DNA of 64,000 nt from Curtobacterium flaccumfaciens UCD-AKU (GTDB taxonomy: Bacteria > Actinomycetota > Actinomycetes > Actinomycetales > Microbacteriaceae), in contig NZ_KB714609.1 in the NCBI RefSeq assembly GCF_000349565.1, positions 1 to 64,000 of the forward strand. The letters are read 5' to 3'. This document shows positions 26,775 through 35,247 of this stretch, in pieces; position 1 is the first letter of the stretch; the number at the start of each line of letters is the position of its first letter. The notes under the pieces were generated by a model. That model searched no databases and was not told the origin of the DNA. It saw nothing but the letters and a program-made list of their open reading frames with translations. A program made the position numbers and the translations under genes.

Positions 26775-27173
26775 TCAGCTCGCGGGAGCGGTGTCGCCCT
26801 CGCCCGCGGCTTCCTTCGCACGCTTGAGGCGGGCCTGCGCTTCCCAGTACTCGATCTCGCGCTCGAGCTCTGCGAGCTCCTGCTCGGTGCCAGTCACGCG
26901 CTTCGTGCCGTGGGCACTGCGGGCGTCGCCGAGGGTGGCGTAGCGGTCCTCGTGGCGGGTGGGCTCGATGTAGCGACCGTGGTTCCGTTCGCCCGGAGCC
27001 CAGTCGTGGCCGATGGCGAACCAGACGATGCTGCCGACGACGGGGACCAGGATCACGAGGATCACCCACGCGATCTTCGGCAGGCCGCGGATCTGGTCAT
27101 CCGTCTTCGTCAGGATGTCGATCAGGGCGAAGACCAGCAGGATGACGGTGATCCCGGGCAGCAAGACGCTCAT
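26775..27173 (-). CDS. PLDc_N-domain membrane protein
   Basis: 132 aa. Two hydrophobic helices (VLLPGITVILLVFALIDIL and IAWVILVILVPVVGSIVWFA) match the phospholipase-D-N (PLDc_N) domain seen in short actinobacterial membrane proteins, with the usual short charged loop. A charged coiled-coil tail follows (ELAELEREIEYWEAQARLKR). The ATG overlaps the stop of the upstream membrane gene (ATGA). It is last in the molybdopterin operon by overlap, though a link to cofactor synthesis is not expected. Confidence 0.75.
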   Translation of the reverse strand: MSVLLPGITVILLVFALIDILTKTDDQIRGLPKIAWVILVILVPVVGSIVWFAIGHDWAPGERNHGRYIEPTRHEDRYATLGDARSAHGTKRVTGTEQELAELEREIEYWEAQARLKRAKEAAGEGDTAPAS

Positions 27174-27847
27174 GTTCGCGATTCTATGGATCCGCTTGGA
27201 GTCTCACCATTCCCCGAACGAGCGTCGTGGTTGCGAAGGTGCACAGGGTCAGCGTCGAGGTACCGGCGTGCGAGCACCGCGGACCGTGCCGTCCATGCGA
27301 ACTGTCCCGCGGCGGCGATGCCACCCGCCAGGTAGACGGGCCAGAACGTGACGCCGGAGAACGCGAACGCCGCCCACACGGCGACGAGTCCCACGGTCAG
27401 CTGGAGGCCGGTGCCGTCGGCCAGTTCGACGGCTCGAGCCCGCACGATCATCAACCGATCGGCGGGGGCAGCGCGCCGCCCGGTTGCAGCCGCGGTCACC
27501 GCGCGCTGTTCGCGTTGCTGCAACGGCGCGAGCATCGGCGCAGGACGAGCTGCCACCCCGTTCCGTCTCCGGCGGATGCCGACCTGCACGGCCTCACTGA
27601 TACCGGCCACGAAACCCAGTGCGGCGACCGCCGCCGAGAGTGCGAAGCGCGCGTCGGAGCCGGTGGGCAGGACGGTCGCCCCGACGCCGAGCACCACCAA
27701 CACCAGCACGGTCGCCAGGACGAACCAACGGACCTGCAGGACAGCACCCGGGGACTTCGCCGAGACGACGCGAGCGCGTTCCTCGGACTCGACCCACCGG
27801 CGTTCCACCGCTGTCAGTCCGGCGTTCGGCCGTTCGGCAGATGTCAC
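27170..27847 (-). CDS. Membrane protein of unknown function
   Basis: 225 aa from the GTG at 27847, which overlaps the moaE stop (GTGA). Four hydrophobic segments in two pairs: WFVLATVLVLVVLGVG and AAVAALGFVAGI, then LQLTVGLVAVWAAFAF and WPVYLAGGIAAAG. A basic loop (RRRRNG) separates the pairs, and the N-terminus is charged and cytosolic. No family recognised. It sits between moaE and the PLDc_N gene, with overlaps on both sides. Confidence 0.6.
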   Translation of the reverse strand: MTSAERPNAGLTAVERRWVESEERARVVSAKSPGAVLQVRWFVLATVLVLVVLGVGATVLPTGSDARFALSAAVAALGFVAGISEAVQVGIRRRRNGVAARPAPMLAPLQQREQRAVTAAATGRRAAPADRLMIVRARAVELADGTGLQLTVGLVAVWAAFAFSGVTFWPVYLAGGIAAAGQFAWTARSAVLARRYLDADPVHLRNHDARSGNGETPSGSIESRT

Positions 27848-28284
27848 AGCGCCGCGACCCACTCGTCCGTCCCGTCGGTGAACCGCTGGTGCTTCCAGAT
27901 CGGCACGCGCTCCTTCACCAGGTCGACCAGGGCACCGCACGCCGCGAACGCCTGCGCCCGGTGCGACGACGACACCGCTGCGGCGAGCGCGACGTCCCCG
28001 ATGCCGAGCGCCCCGACCCGGTGCAGCACGGCGATCCGGACGTCGGGGTTGTCCTCGGCGATGGTCCGGGCGACCGCGGTGATGACCTCGTCGGCACTGG
28101 GGTGCCGCTCGTAGTCGAGTGCGGTGACGCCCTTGCCACCGTCGTGGTCACGGACGATGCCGGCGAAGGTCACCACGGCGCCGTCCTGCTCGGTGGCGAC
28201 CACGGCTGCGACCTCGTCGACGCTGATGTCGCGGTCGACGACGTCGGCGAGCATGACCCGTGCGGCGGACTCGGTGGTGCTCAC
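27844..28284 (-). CDS. moaE: Molybdopterin synthase catalytic subunit
   Basis: 146 aa. Converts precursor Z (cPMP) to molybdopterin together with MoaD. Family features are GAVVTFAGIVRDHDGG near residue 35, LDYERHPSA near 56, IAVLHRVGALGIGDVA near 84 and the catalytic Lys region VKERVPIWKHQ near 123. The ATG overlaps the Mog gene stop. No moaD is in this window, so it must be elsewhere. It is fourth gene of the moeA-moaC-mog-moaE operon. Confidence 0.93.
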   Translation of the reverse strand: MSTTESAARVMLADVVDRDISVDEVAAVVATEQDGAVVTFAGIVRDHDGGKGVTALDYERHPSADEVITAVARTIAEDNPDVRIAVLHRVGALGIGDVALAAAVSSSHRAQAFAACGALVDLVKERVPIWKHQRFTDGTDEWVAAL

Positions 28285-28793
28285 GAGGCGCTCCGCGGGG
28301 CGTGGCCTTCGCCGTGCACCTGGGCGACCACGTGGTCGAGTACTCCGTCGAGCACGGCGAGCCCGTCGGACACCCCACCGCGCGATCCGGGCAGGGTGAC
28401 GAGCAGGCAGCCGGCGTTCGTGACCCCGGCGACCCCGCGGGTGAGCAGCGCGGTCGGGCCGGCGCCCGCGAGTCCGCGCCGACGGATCTCCTCGGTGATG
28501 CCGGGCAGTTCGAGGTCGATCAGGCTCGCGACGGCCTCGGGGGTCCGGTCGGTGGGGGTGACCCCGGTGCCGCCGGTGGTGATGACGACCCGGGCGTCGG
28601 CCAGGAGTTCGGCGGTGACGGTCTCGGTGATCGCGCCGCCGTCGGGGACGATGATCGGTTCGCTCGTGGTGAACCCGTGCTCGCGCAGCCAGTCGGCGAT
28701 GACGGGTCCGGTGCGGTCGAGTTCGGGGTCGGCGGCGGCCTGCGTGGACACCACGACGACGGCGGCCCGGCCCCTGGTCGGCTCGGCGGTCAT
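28281..28793 (-). CDS. mog: Molybdopterin adenylyltransferase (MogA/MoaB type)
   Basis: 170 aa. Adenylylates molybdopterin before metal insertion. AAVVVVSTQAAA opens the MoCF_biosynth fold, VVITTGGTGVTPTDRTPEA near residue 70 is the signature with TGGTG and the catalytic Asp, and LLVTLPGSRGGVSDGL near 130 is the second motif. The ATG (28793) overlaps the moaC stop by 4 nt. MogA versus MoaB naming cannot be settled by eye. Confidence 0.9.
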   Translation of the reverse strand: MTAEPTRGRAAVVVVSTQAAADPELDRTGPVIADWLREHGFTTSEPIIVPDGGAITETVTAELLADARVVITTGGTGVTPTDRTPEAVASLIDLELPGITEEIRRRGLAGAGPTALLTRGVAGVTNAGCLLVTLPGSRGGVSDGLAVLDGVLDHVVAQVHGEGHAPRSAS

Positions 28794-29317
28794 CGGTTGC
28801 TCCAGTCCCCGGAGCGTCCGCCGTGCTTCTCGAGCACGCGCACGTCCGTGATCACGGCCGCTCGGTCGACGGCCTTCACCATGTCGTACACCGTCAAGGC
28901 GGCGACGCTCGCCCCGGTCAGGGCCTCCATCTCGACGCCGGTGCGGGAGGTCGTTCGGACCGACACCTCGATCAGCACGCGGTCGTCGGAGCCGGTGATG
29001 TCGACCTGCACGCCGGCGATGGGCAGCGGGTGGCACAGCGGGATGAGGTCGGAGGTCTTCTTCACCGCCATGATCGCCGCGATGCGGGCGGTGCCGACGA
29101 CCTCGCCCTTGGGCAGCGAGCCGTCGAGGATGCGTGCGACGACGTCTGGGCGGGTGACGACGGTGGCGGTGGCGGTGGCCGATCGGTCGGTGACGTCCTT
29201 CGCGGAGACGTCGACCATGTGCGCACTGCCGTCGGCGCGGACGTGCGACAGGCCGTCGGACTCGGCGTCGGCCTGGGCTCGGGACGAGACGGGGTCGGAC
29301 AGGGACTGCTCGGTCAT
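28790..29317 (-). CDS. moaC: Cyclic pyranopterin monophosphate synthase
   Basis: 175 aa. Acts with MoaA to make cPMP from GTP. After a variable first 30 residues come HMVDVSAKDVTDRSATA, KGEVVGTARIAAIMAVKKTS, the catalytic LIPLCHPLPI, and TSRTGVEMEALTGASVAAL, all hallmark blocks. The ATG overlaps the moeA stop (29314). moaA is not in the window. Confidence 0.95.
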   Translation of the reverse strand: MTEQSLSDPVSSRAQADAESDGLSHVRADGSAHMVDVSAKDVTDRSATATATVVTRPDVVARILDGSLPKGEVVGTARIAAIMAVKKTSDLIPLCHPLPIAGVQVDITGSDDRVLIEVSVRTTSRTGVEMEALTGASVAALTVYDMVKAVDRAAVITDVRVLEKHGGRSGDWSNR

Positions 29318-30558
29318 CGGAGGCTCCAGACGGTCAGGGGGTCGCCGACCTCGACGGTGTCGACGCCGACGGGGACGTGCACCAGGTGGGTGGCGGCGGC
29401 GTAGTGGACGAGCAGGTGTGAACTCGGCCCACCGACGAAGTGCACGGCACCGTCCTGCACCCGGCCGCGACGGACCTGGTGCTTGCCGGCGGGTGAACCG
29501 GCAACTGATGCCGCCGGCAGGACCTGCGTGGGGCGGTCCGGAGCGAGTCCGACGGCGGCAGCGAGCAGGGGGCGCAGGAACACCTCGAACGAGACGAGCG
29601 CCGACACCGGATTGCCGGGGAAGGACACGACGGGCACGGCGCGACCGTCACCGAACACGACGCTGCCGAACGCCTGCGGCCCACCGGGCTGCATCGCGAC
29701 CGGCGTCACCGCGAGCCCGCGGGGTTCGAGCGCCTGCCGCACGACCTCGTACGCCCCGGCGCTGATGCCCCCGGTGGTCAGCACGAGGTCGGCCCAGTCC
29801 CCCACGGCCGCATCGAGTGCCTGGTCGAAGGCAGCGACGTGGTCGGGCACCCGGACGGCCCGGGAGTCCGCTCCGACCTGGGCCAGGGCGGCCCGCAGCG
29901 CGATGCCGTTCGCGTCACCGATGGTCGCCGCGTCGGCATCGGCTCCCTGCAGCTCGGACCCCGTCGACACGACGAGGACCCGCAGCGCTCGGCGAACCGA
30001 GACATTCGTCACCCCGGCCGAGGCCAGTGCCCCGAGCAACGCCGGCGTGATCGGAGAACCGGCCGGAGCCAGCTCGGCGCCGGCCGGCAGATCGCTGCCG
30101 GTGACGCGCACGAAGGTGCCGGCGGTGAGGTCATCGGGCACCGTCACCCGGGGCAGCTCGAGCGCCGCCGGGAACGCACCGGGCTCGATCGCCTCGACCG
30201 GGAACACCGCGTCGGCACCGGTCGGGATCCGCGCTCCGGTCATGATCGGCGCTGCCGTGCCGGGTTCGAGCGCCTCGGGCATGACGCCGGCCGGGATCGG
30301 GGCGACGATCCGGACCTGCTGCCCGACCTCGGCGACCCGCACGGCGAACCCGTCCATCTGACTGTTGTCGAACGGCGGCAGCGGAACGGGCGACTGGACG
30401 GACGCCGCGAGCACGCGGTGTGCGAACCCGGCACCCGCACCGGCGCCCTCGCCCGCGCCGGCGAGTTCGTCGAGCGGCAGTTCTTCTGCTCCGAGGCCCG
30501 CCAGCACCGGCGCGAGCAACGCCGCCAGGTCGTCGCGGTGCTGACCGATCGTTCGCAC
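29314..30558 (-). CDS. moeA: Molybdopterin molybdenumtransferase
   Basis: 414 aa from a GTG at 30558 with GGAGG 8 nt upstream; the longer frame upstream is not supported. Inserts molybdate into adenylylated molybdopterin. PPFDNSQMDGFAVR near residue 63 is the family hallmark, IMTGARIPTGADAVFPVE near 110 follows, LVLTTGGISAGAYEVV near 262 is the MoCF motif, and FPGNPVSALVSFEVFLRPLL near 325 closes the catalytic part. It heads the operon and is divergent from the MTA phosphorylase gene. Confidence 0.93.
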   Translation of the reverse strand: MRTIGQHRDDLAALLAPVLAGLGAEELPLDELAGAGEGAGAGAGFAHRVLAASVQSPVPLPPFDNSQMDGFAVRVAEVGQQVRIVAPIPAGVMPEALEPGTAAPIMTGARIPTGADAVFPVEAIEPGAFPAALELPRVTVPDDLTAGTFVRVTGSDLPAGAELAPAGSPITPALLGALASAGVTNVSVRRALRVLVVSTGSELQGADADAATIGDANGIALRAALAQVGADSRAVRVPDHVAAFDQALDAAVGDWADLVLTTGGISAGAYEVVRQALEPRGLAVTPVAMQPGGPQAFGSVVFGDGRAVPVVSFPGNPVSALVSFEVFLRPLLAAAVGLAPDRPTQVLPAASVAGSPAGKHQVRRGRVQDGAVHFVGGPSSHLLVHYAAATHLVHVPVGVDTVEVGDPLTVWSLR

Positions 30559-30664
30559 AGGTGCCTCCGAACAGGGGTTGGTGGCGCCGCTCCCGGTTCG
30601 CCCGGTGGCGCCGTCAGTAGCGTATCCAGCGCGCAGCCCGCGCCGACGACCAACCGGAGGACCT
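30559..30664. promoter_or_regulatory. Divergent promoter region moeA/MTA phosphorylase
   Basis: The 106-bp gap holds a TAGCGT (30618-30623) suitable as -10 for the plus gene, while its complement reads TACGCT toward moeA, so the two promoters may share a core. Both genes have good Shine-Dalgarno sites at the gap edges. No clear -35 or operator. Confidence 0.35.
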
Positions 30665-31624
30665 GTGGAGAACGACGAAGCCGTGACGATCGGTGTCATC
30701 GGAGGCTCCGGCCTCTACCAGCTGTTCGAGGAGGGCACCGCCGAGGAGCTCGACGTCCCGACCCCGTTCGGCCCGACCTCGAGCCCGATCAGCATCGGCA
30801 CGATGTCCGGACGACGGGTCGCGTTCCTGACCCGCCACGGCCGTGAGCACTCCGTCGCCCCGCACCGCATCAACCACCGTGCGAACGTCTGGGCGCTCCG
30901 CTCGCTCGGCGTCCGCGCGATCGTGTCCTCGAGCGCCGTCGGCGGCCTGCACCCCGACTACGCCCCGGGCACCTTCGTCGTGACCGACCAGCTCATCGAC
31001 CGCACCTGGGGCCGCGCCGACACGTTCTTCGAGGACGACGTGCAGCACCTGTCCTTCGCGGACCCGTTCGACCCGACGCTCCGCCGTGCGGCGATCGACG
31101 CCGTCGCCGGACTCGACGTGCCGTTCCGCCCGACCGGCACGTGCGTCGTCATCCAGGGTCCCCGGTTCTCCACCCGCGCCGAGTCCGTCTGGCTCCGCCA
31201 GGCCGGCGGCCACATCATCAACATGACGATGACGCCCGAGGTGCCGCTCGCCGCAGAACTCGGCATCGCGACCGTGAACCTGTCGTTCGTGACCGACGCC
31301 GACGCCGGCCTGGCCCCGACCGAGGACGAAGCCGCAGCCGACGCGGCAGCTGCAGCCGACGCGGCAGCCGCAGCCAGCGGCCCCGGCGTCGACGACGCCG
31401 GCGCCGTCGTCACCCACGCCCTCGTCATGGAACGCCTCGCCCGCGCCAACGAGGTCATCGTCCGCGGCATCGGCCAGATCGTCGCCGCGATCCCCGACGA
31501 CTTCACCCCGCGTGAACTCGTCCCCACCAGCGCGAGCGCCAGCATCATGCAGACCCAGCCCACGGGTGCGACACCCACGCAGGCCCAGCCCGCCGCCACC
31601 GCCACCACGGGCGCGACCGCATGA
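30665..31624 (+). CDS. mtnP: S-methyl-5'-thioadenosine phosphorylase
   Basis: 319 aa. Cleaves MTA with phosphate to adenine and methylthioribose-1-phosphate. GVIGGSGLYQLFE is the N-terminal phosphate site, LTRHGREHSVAPHRINHRAN near residue 54 is the PNP/MTAP class signature, and IIQGPRFSTRAES and INMTMTPEV are the substrate blocks. The GTG has CGGAGG upstream. Oddly, the loop after VTDADAGLAP carries an Ala/Asp-rich insert (about 220-245), and the last 25 residues are low-complexity Thr/Gln/Pro/Ala. Both are probably unstructured. Its stop overlaps the epimerase ATG. Confidence 0.88.
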   Translation: MENDEAVTIGVIGGSGLYQLFEEGTAEELDVPTPFGPTSSPISIGTMSGRRVAFLTRHGREHSVAPHRINHRANVWALRSLGVRAIVSSSAVGGLHPDYAPGTFVVTDQLIDRTWGRADTFFEDDVQHLSFADPFDPTLRRAAIDAVAGLDVPFRPTGTCVVIQGPRFSTRAESVWLRQAGGHIINMTMTPEVPLAAELGIATVNLSFVTDADAGLAPTEDEAAADAAAAADAAAAASGPGVDDAGAVVTHALVMERLARANEVIVRGIGQIVAAIPDDFTPRELVPTSASASIMQTQPTGATPTQAQPAATATTGATA

Positions 31625-32691
31625 GCCGCCTCCTCGTCACCGGCGGCGCCGGCTTCATCGGCTCCGCGATCGTCCGTCGTGCCCTGGCCGACGGCCACGA
31701 GGTCCGCGTCCTCGACTCCCTGCGCGACGACGTGCACGGCGACCCCGCCGAGGTCATCCGCGCCCACCAGCAGCAGGGCATCGTGTTCGTGCACGGCGAC
31801 GTCCGCGACCGGATCGCACTCGACGCCGCACTCGACGGCATCGACGTCGTGTGCCACCAGGCCGCCAAGGTCGGCCTCGGCGTGGACTTCCAGGACGCCC
31901 CCGACTACGTCTCGTCGAACGACGCCGGCACCGCCCACGTCCTCGCCGGCATGGACCGGCACGACATCGGCCGGCTCGTCGTCGCCAGCTCGATGGTCGT
32001 CTACGGCGAGGGTGCGTACACCACCGCGTCCGGCGAACCCACCCGTCCGCCGGCCCGCCGCCGCGAGGACCTCGACGCCGGCCGCTTCGACCCGATCGGG
32101 CCCGACGCTCAGCCCCTGCTGCCCGGCCTGATCGACGAGTCCGCCGCGCTCGACCCCCGCAACGTGTACGCGCAGACGAAGGTCGCGCAGGAGCACCTCG
32201 CCTCGAGCTGGGCGCGTGCCACGGGCGGCCGCGCGATCGCGCTCCGGTACCACAACGTCTACGGACCGGGCATGCCAGCGAACACCCCCTACGCCGGTGT
32301 CGCGTCCCTGTTCCGCTCGGCGCTGGCCCGCGGCGAGGCCCCCCGGGTCTTCGAGGACGGCGCCCAGCGACGCGACTTCGTGCACGTCGACGACGTCGCC
32401 GGCGCGAACGCCGCCTCGATCGCGGCGACCGCCGACCTGCCGTCGGACACCTTCCGCGCGTACAACGTCGGCTCGGGCACCGTGCACACCATCGGCGACA
32501 TGGCCGCGGCGATCGCCGGACCCGACGGCCCGCAGCCGGTCGTCACCGGCGAGTACCGACTGGGCGACGTCCGCCACGTCACGGCGAGTTCGGCACGCAT
32601 CGCCGCCGAGCTCGGCTGGCACGCCGAGGTGGACTTCGAAGCAGGCATGCGCGAGTTCGCGACGGCTCCGCTCCGCAGCGCCGTCCGCTAG
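31621..32691 (+). CDS. NAD-dependent epimerase/dehydratase (nucleotide-sugar type)
   Basis: 356 aa, extended SDR. LLVTGGAGFIGSAIVRRAL is the NAD site; VVASSMVVYGEG near residue 120 and NVYAQTKVAQEHLAS near 180 supply Ser and YxxxK. LRYHNVYGPGMP near 200 and RDFVHVDDVAGAN near 245 are typical of UDP-/dTDP-sugar 4-epimerases, with the dTDP-L-rhamnose 4-epimerase group as best resemblance. The ATG overlaps the phosphorylase stop. A large hairpin terminates it, so it is separate from the glycosyltransferase operon downstream although a shared glycan pathway is plausible. Confidence 0.82.
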   Translation: MSRLLVTGGAGFIGSAIVRRALADGHEVRVLDSLRDDVHGDPAEVIRAHQQQGIVFVHGDVRDRIALDAALDGIDVVCHQAAKVGLGVDFQDAPDYVSSNDAGTAHVLAGMDRHDIGRLVVASSMVVYGEGAYTTASGEPTRPPARRREDLDAGRFDPIGPDAQPLLPGLIDESAALDPRNVYAQTKVAQEHLASSWARATGGRAIALRYHNVYGPGMPANTPYAGVASLFRSALARGEAPRVFEDGAQRRDFVHVDDVAGANAASIAATADLPSDTFRAYNVGSGTVHTIGDMAAAIAGPDGPQPVVTGEYRLGDVRHVTASSARIAAELGWHAEVDFEAGMREFATAPLRSAVR

Positions 32692-32750
32692 CCGGAACAC
32701 GCGAGCGGGTCGCGCGCCGCGAGCGGCGCCTGAGAGCGCGAGCAGCCGTC

Positions 32751-32792
32751 GGACGGGAGGCCCGTGGCGGCCCCGCCCCGCTCCTCCCGTCC
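32751..32792. repeat. Intergenic palindromic repeat, family 1
   Basis: GGACGGGAGG on the left and CTCCCGTCC on the right with CCCGTGGCGG in the centre. It lies after the epimerase stop. The 384-bp gap 32692-33075 holds this repeat, the hairpin at 32820-32900, and about 170 bp of leader before the glycosyltransferase. Confidence 0.75.
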
Positions 32793-32819
32793 GCAGTCCC
32801 CACCACCACGGCAACGCAG

Positions 32820-32900
32820 GACGCCGTCGTGTCGGCAACACGCCCCCTGGCGCGCGAGACGCCGCCGCATTCGGCGGCGTCTCGACGACACGACGGCGTC
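32820..32900 (+). terminator. Large nested hairpin after the epimerase gene
   Basis: Outer arms GACGCCGTCGTGTCG (32820-32834) and CGACACGACGGCGTC (32886-32900) are perfect complements. An inner hairpin GAGACGCCGCCG/CGGCGGCGTCTC lies between. TTCT follows. It is an unusually long double stem for a terminator. Confidence 0.75.
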
Positions 32901-33075
32901 TTCTGGCACCCGCACCCGCGACACGAACGCACCCTGTCCCCCGTACTGGGGACCCGGCCGGCACCGAACGCGCGGAACGACCAGGACCCGGCAGTTTCCT
33001 GTACCCCGCGGCGCATCGTCGTGTTGTGTCGAGGACATGCCAGGACAGACCCGTCGATCCGACCGACCGCACCGA

Positions 33076-33825
33076 ATGACGGACATGACTGTCGACGTGA
33101 TCCTGCCGTGCCTCGACGAGGCGGACGCCCTGCCGAAGGTCATCGCACGGCTCCCCACGGGCTACCGGGCCATCGTCGTCGACAACGGATCGACCGACGG
33201 ATCGGCCGACGTCGCCCGCGCCCACGGCGCCCTCGTCGTGACCGAACCCGTCAAGGGCTTCGGCTCGGCATGCGCCGCCGGCGTCGCCGCGGCGACCGCC
33301 GACTTCGTCGCCTTCTGCGACGCCGACGCCTCGATGGACCCCGCCGAACTCCCGCCCCTGGTCGACCGCGTGGCCAGCGGCCGCGTCGACCTGGCACTCG
33401 GCCGCCGCGTCCCGACCGGGCGAGGCGCGTGGGCTCCGCACGCACGCTTCGCGAACCGCGTCCTCGCCGTCCTCATGCACCGCGCGACCGGTTACCGCCT
33501 GCGCGACCTCGGCCCGATGCGCGTGATGCGCCGCGAGGACCTCGTCTCCCTCGACCTGCGCGACCGTCGCAGCGGCTACCCGCTCGAGATGGTCCTGGCC
33601 GCCCACGCGGCCGGCTGGCGCGTCGACGAGTCCGACATCGGGTACGCGCAGCGCATCGGCGACAGCAAGGTGACCGGCACGCTCCGCGGCACCGTCAACG
33701 CGGTGCGGGACATGTCCCGCCTGCTCCGTGCGTACCGCCGGGAGGCCCGTGTCCGGGTCGTCGCACCGGGACCGCTCCGGCAGGCGGCCGAGTCCGCCCC
33801 CGTGGCCGAGGAGGCCCGCTCGTGA
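33076..33825 (+). CDS. Family 2 glycosyltransferase
   Basis: 249 aa, soluble or peripheral. VDVILPCLDEADALPKVIAR opens the GT-A fold, VDNGSTDGSADVARAHGA is the nucleotide site, and FCDADASMDP near residue 80 is the DxD. GMR-like LRDLGPMRVMRREDL near 143 and YPLEMVLAA near 168 fit dolichyl-phosphate-mannose-synthase-like transferases. ATG at 33076 or 33085. It overlaps the next gene by GTGA, forming an operon with a DUF2064 protein and a methyltransferase, probably for a surface glycan or lipid-linked sugar. Confidence 0.85.
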   Translation: MTDMTVDVILPCLDEADALPKVIARLPTGYRAIVVDNGSTDGSADVARAHGALVVTEPVKGFGSACAAGVAAATADFVAFCDADASMDPAELPPLVDRVASGRVDLALGRRVPTGRGAWAPHARFANRVLAVLMHRATGYRLRDLGPMRVMRREDLVSLDLRDRRSGYPLEMVLAAHAAGWRVDESDIGYAQRIGDSKVTGTLRGTVNAVRDMSRLLRAYRREARVRVVAPGPLRQAAESAPVAEEARS

Positions 33826-34487
33826 CCGCCGCCGACGCCCACGGCACCGACGCTGCGCGCGCCGACGTGACCGTCGCCGTCGTGGCGAAGGAGTGCCTGC
33901 CCGGCAAGGTGAAGACCCGGCTGACCCCGGCCCTCTCCCCCGAGGGCGCCGCACGTGTCGCGTCCGCGAGCCTCGGCGACACGCTGGCGACCGTCCGGGC
34001 CCTGCCCGCGGCGCGTCGTGTCCTGTTCTTCGACGGCGACGTCGTGCCGGCGTCGGCCGACGGCTTCGAGGTGCTGTACCAGCCCGGTGGCGGTCTGGAC
34101 GAGCGCCTCGGGTTCCTGTTCGACGCCGTCGACGGCCCGCTGCTGCTCGTCGGCATGGACACCCCGCAGGTGTCCACCGCGGACCTCGCGCCCGTGTTCG
34201 ACGATGCTGTCCGCGATGCCTGGTTCGGCCCGGCCGAGGACGGCGGCTTCTGGTCGCTGTACCTGCGACAGCCCACCGGCGACCTGCTGCGCGGCGTGCC
34301 GATGTCGCGCGACGACACCGGAGCCGTGCAGCTGGCACGACTGACCGACGCCGGCCTCGACGTGGGCGTGCTCGGCGAGCTGCTCGACGTCGACACCATG
34401 CCGGACGCCGAGCGGGTCGCCGACCTCGCACCCGACTCCGACTTCACCCGAGCACTCCGTGCCGAGACCGTGGGGAGCACCCGATGA
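33822..34487 (+). CDS. DUF2064 (TIGR04282-type) glycosyltransferase-like protein
   Basis: 221 aa. VAVVAKECLPGKVKTRLTPA is the family start, resembling the nucleotidyl/glycosyl GT-A site with a GKVKTRL motif. LLVGMDTPQVSTADL near residue 103 and GPAEDGGFWSLYLR near 131 complete the pattern of TIGR04282 proteins. GTG overlaps the glycosyltransferase stop. These proteins co-occur with GT2 enzymes; the reaction is not established. Confidence 0.85.
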   Translation: MTAADAHGTDAARADVTVAVVAKECLPGKVKTRLTPALSPEGAARVASASLGDTLATVRALPAARRVLFFDGDVVPASADGFEVLYQPGGGLDERLGFLFDAVDGPLLLVGMDTPQVSTADLAPVFDDAVRDAWFGPAEDGGFWSLYLRQPTGDLLRGVPMSRDDTGAVQLARLTDAGLDVGVLGELLDVDTMPDAERVADLAPDSDFTRALRAETVGSTR

Positions 34488-35146
34488 CCATGCACGCACC
34501 CGTCTCGTTCGGTGCCGGCGGCGGCGAACCGTACGCCCGTGCCCTGCGCACCGACGGCCACCTGCGCCTCACCGACGCCGACCGTCCCGACGCCGTCACC
34601 ACGATGGACGTCGGCCGCTGGAGCGCCGCCGCCGACCGCGTCGACCGCTCGCTGCTCGACGACGTCGACGGCGGGGTCATCGACATCGGCTGCGGGCCGG
34701 GCCGGATGCTCGTCGCAGCACGGTCCCGGGGCATCCCAGCGCTCGGCGTGGACGTCTCCGCCGAGGCCGTCGCCATCGCGCAGCGCTCCGGTGGCACCGC
34801 CCTGCAGGGCTCCGTGTTCGATGCCGTACCCGACGAGGGCCACTGGGACACCGCGCTCGTGATCGACGGCAACATCGGCATCGGCGGCGACCCCACGGCC
34901 CTGCTCGCCCGTTGCCGTGCGATCGTGCGCACCGGCGGCCGGGTCATCGTCGAGACGAACCCCGAGGTCACGGCCGACCGCGTGTACACCGCCCGGGTGG
35001 TCGACGCCGACGGCAACGAGAGCGCCGGGTTCCCGTGGGCCGAGGTCGGGCTCGACGCCCTGCACCGGCACGCAGCCGAAGCCGGACTGGTCGCGCGGCA
35101 GAGCTGGACGGCCGAGGGCCGGAACTTCTGCGAGCTGCTCGCCTGA
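34484..35146 (+). CDS. Class I SAM-dependent methyltransferase
   Basis: 220 aa. VIDIGCGPGRMLVAA near residue 65 is SAM motif I, and ALGVDVSAEAV near 85 holds the acidic residue. ALVIDGNIGIGGDPTALLAR near 122 and GRVIVETNPEV near 148 are the later strands. The ATG overlaps the DUF2064 stop (ATGA). It ends the glycosyltransferase operon, with a perfect hairpin 14 bp after the stop. Likely substrate is a product of the two preceding enzymes. Confidence 0.85.
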   Translation: MTMHAPVSFGAGGGEPYARALRTDGHLRLTDADRPDAVTTMDVGRWSAAADRVDRSLLDDVDGGVIDIGCGPGRMLVAARSRGIPALGVDVSAEAVAIAQRSGGTALQGSVFDAVPDEGHWDTALVIDGNIGIGGDPTALLARCRAIVRTGGRVIVETNPEVTADRVYTARVVDADGNESAGFPWAEVGLDALHRHAAEAGLVARQSWTAEGRNFCELLA

Positions 35147-35160
35147 CCGGACCGCCGCAC

Positions 35161-35190
35161 GATCGACCGTGACATCCGTCACGGTCGATC
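35161..35190 (+). terminator. Perfect 13-bp hairpin after the glycosyltransferase operon
   Basis: GATCGACCGTGAC and GTCACGGTCGATC pair exactly around ATCC. No T-run, as is usual in such GC-rich genomes. Confidence 0.8.
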
Positions 35191-35247
35191 GTGACACCGG
35201 GGCACATCCGCTCCGCGCCCCGCGCCGTTTGACTGATCGGACCCGCC

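Noticed and set aside
31512-33821. Upstream extension of the DUF2064 frame (991 codons in all)
   Set aside because: Runs in a wrong frame through the epimerase and glycosyltransferase; the GTG at 33822 with GTGA overlap is the real start.
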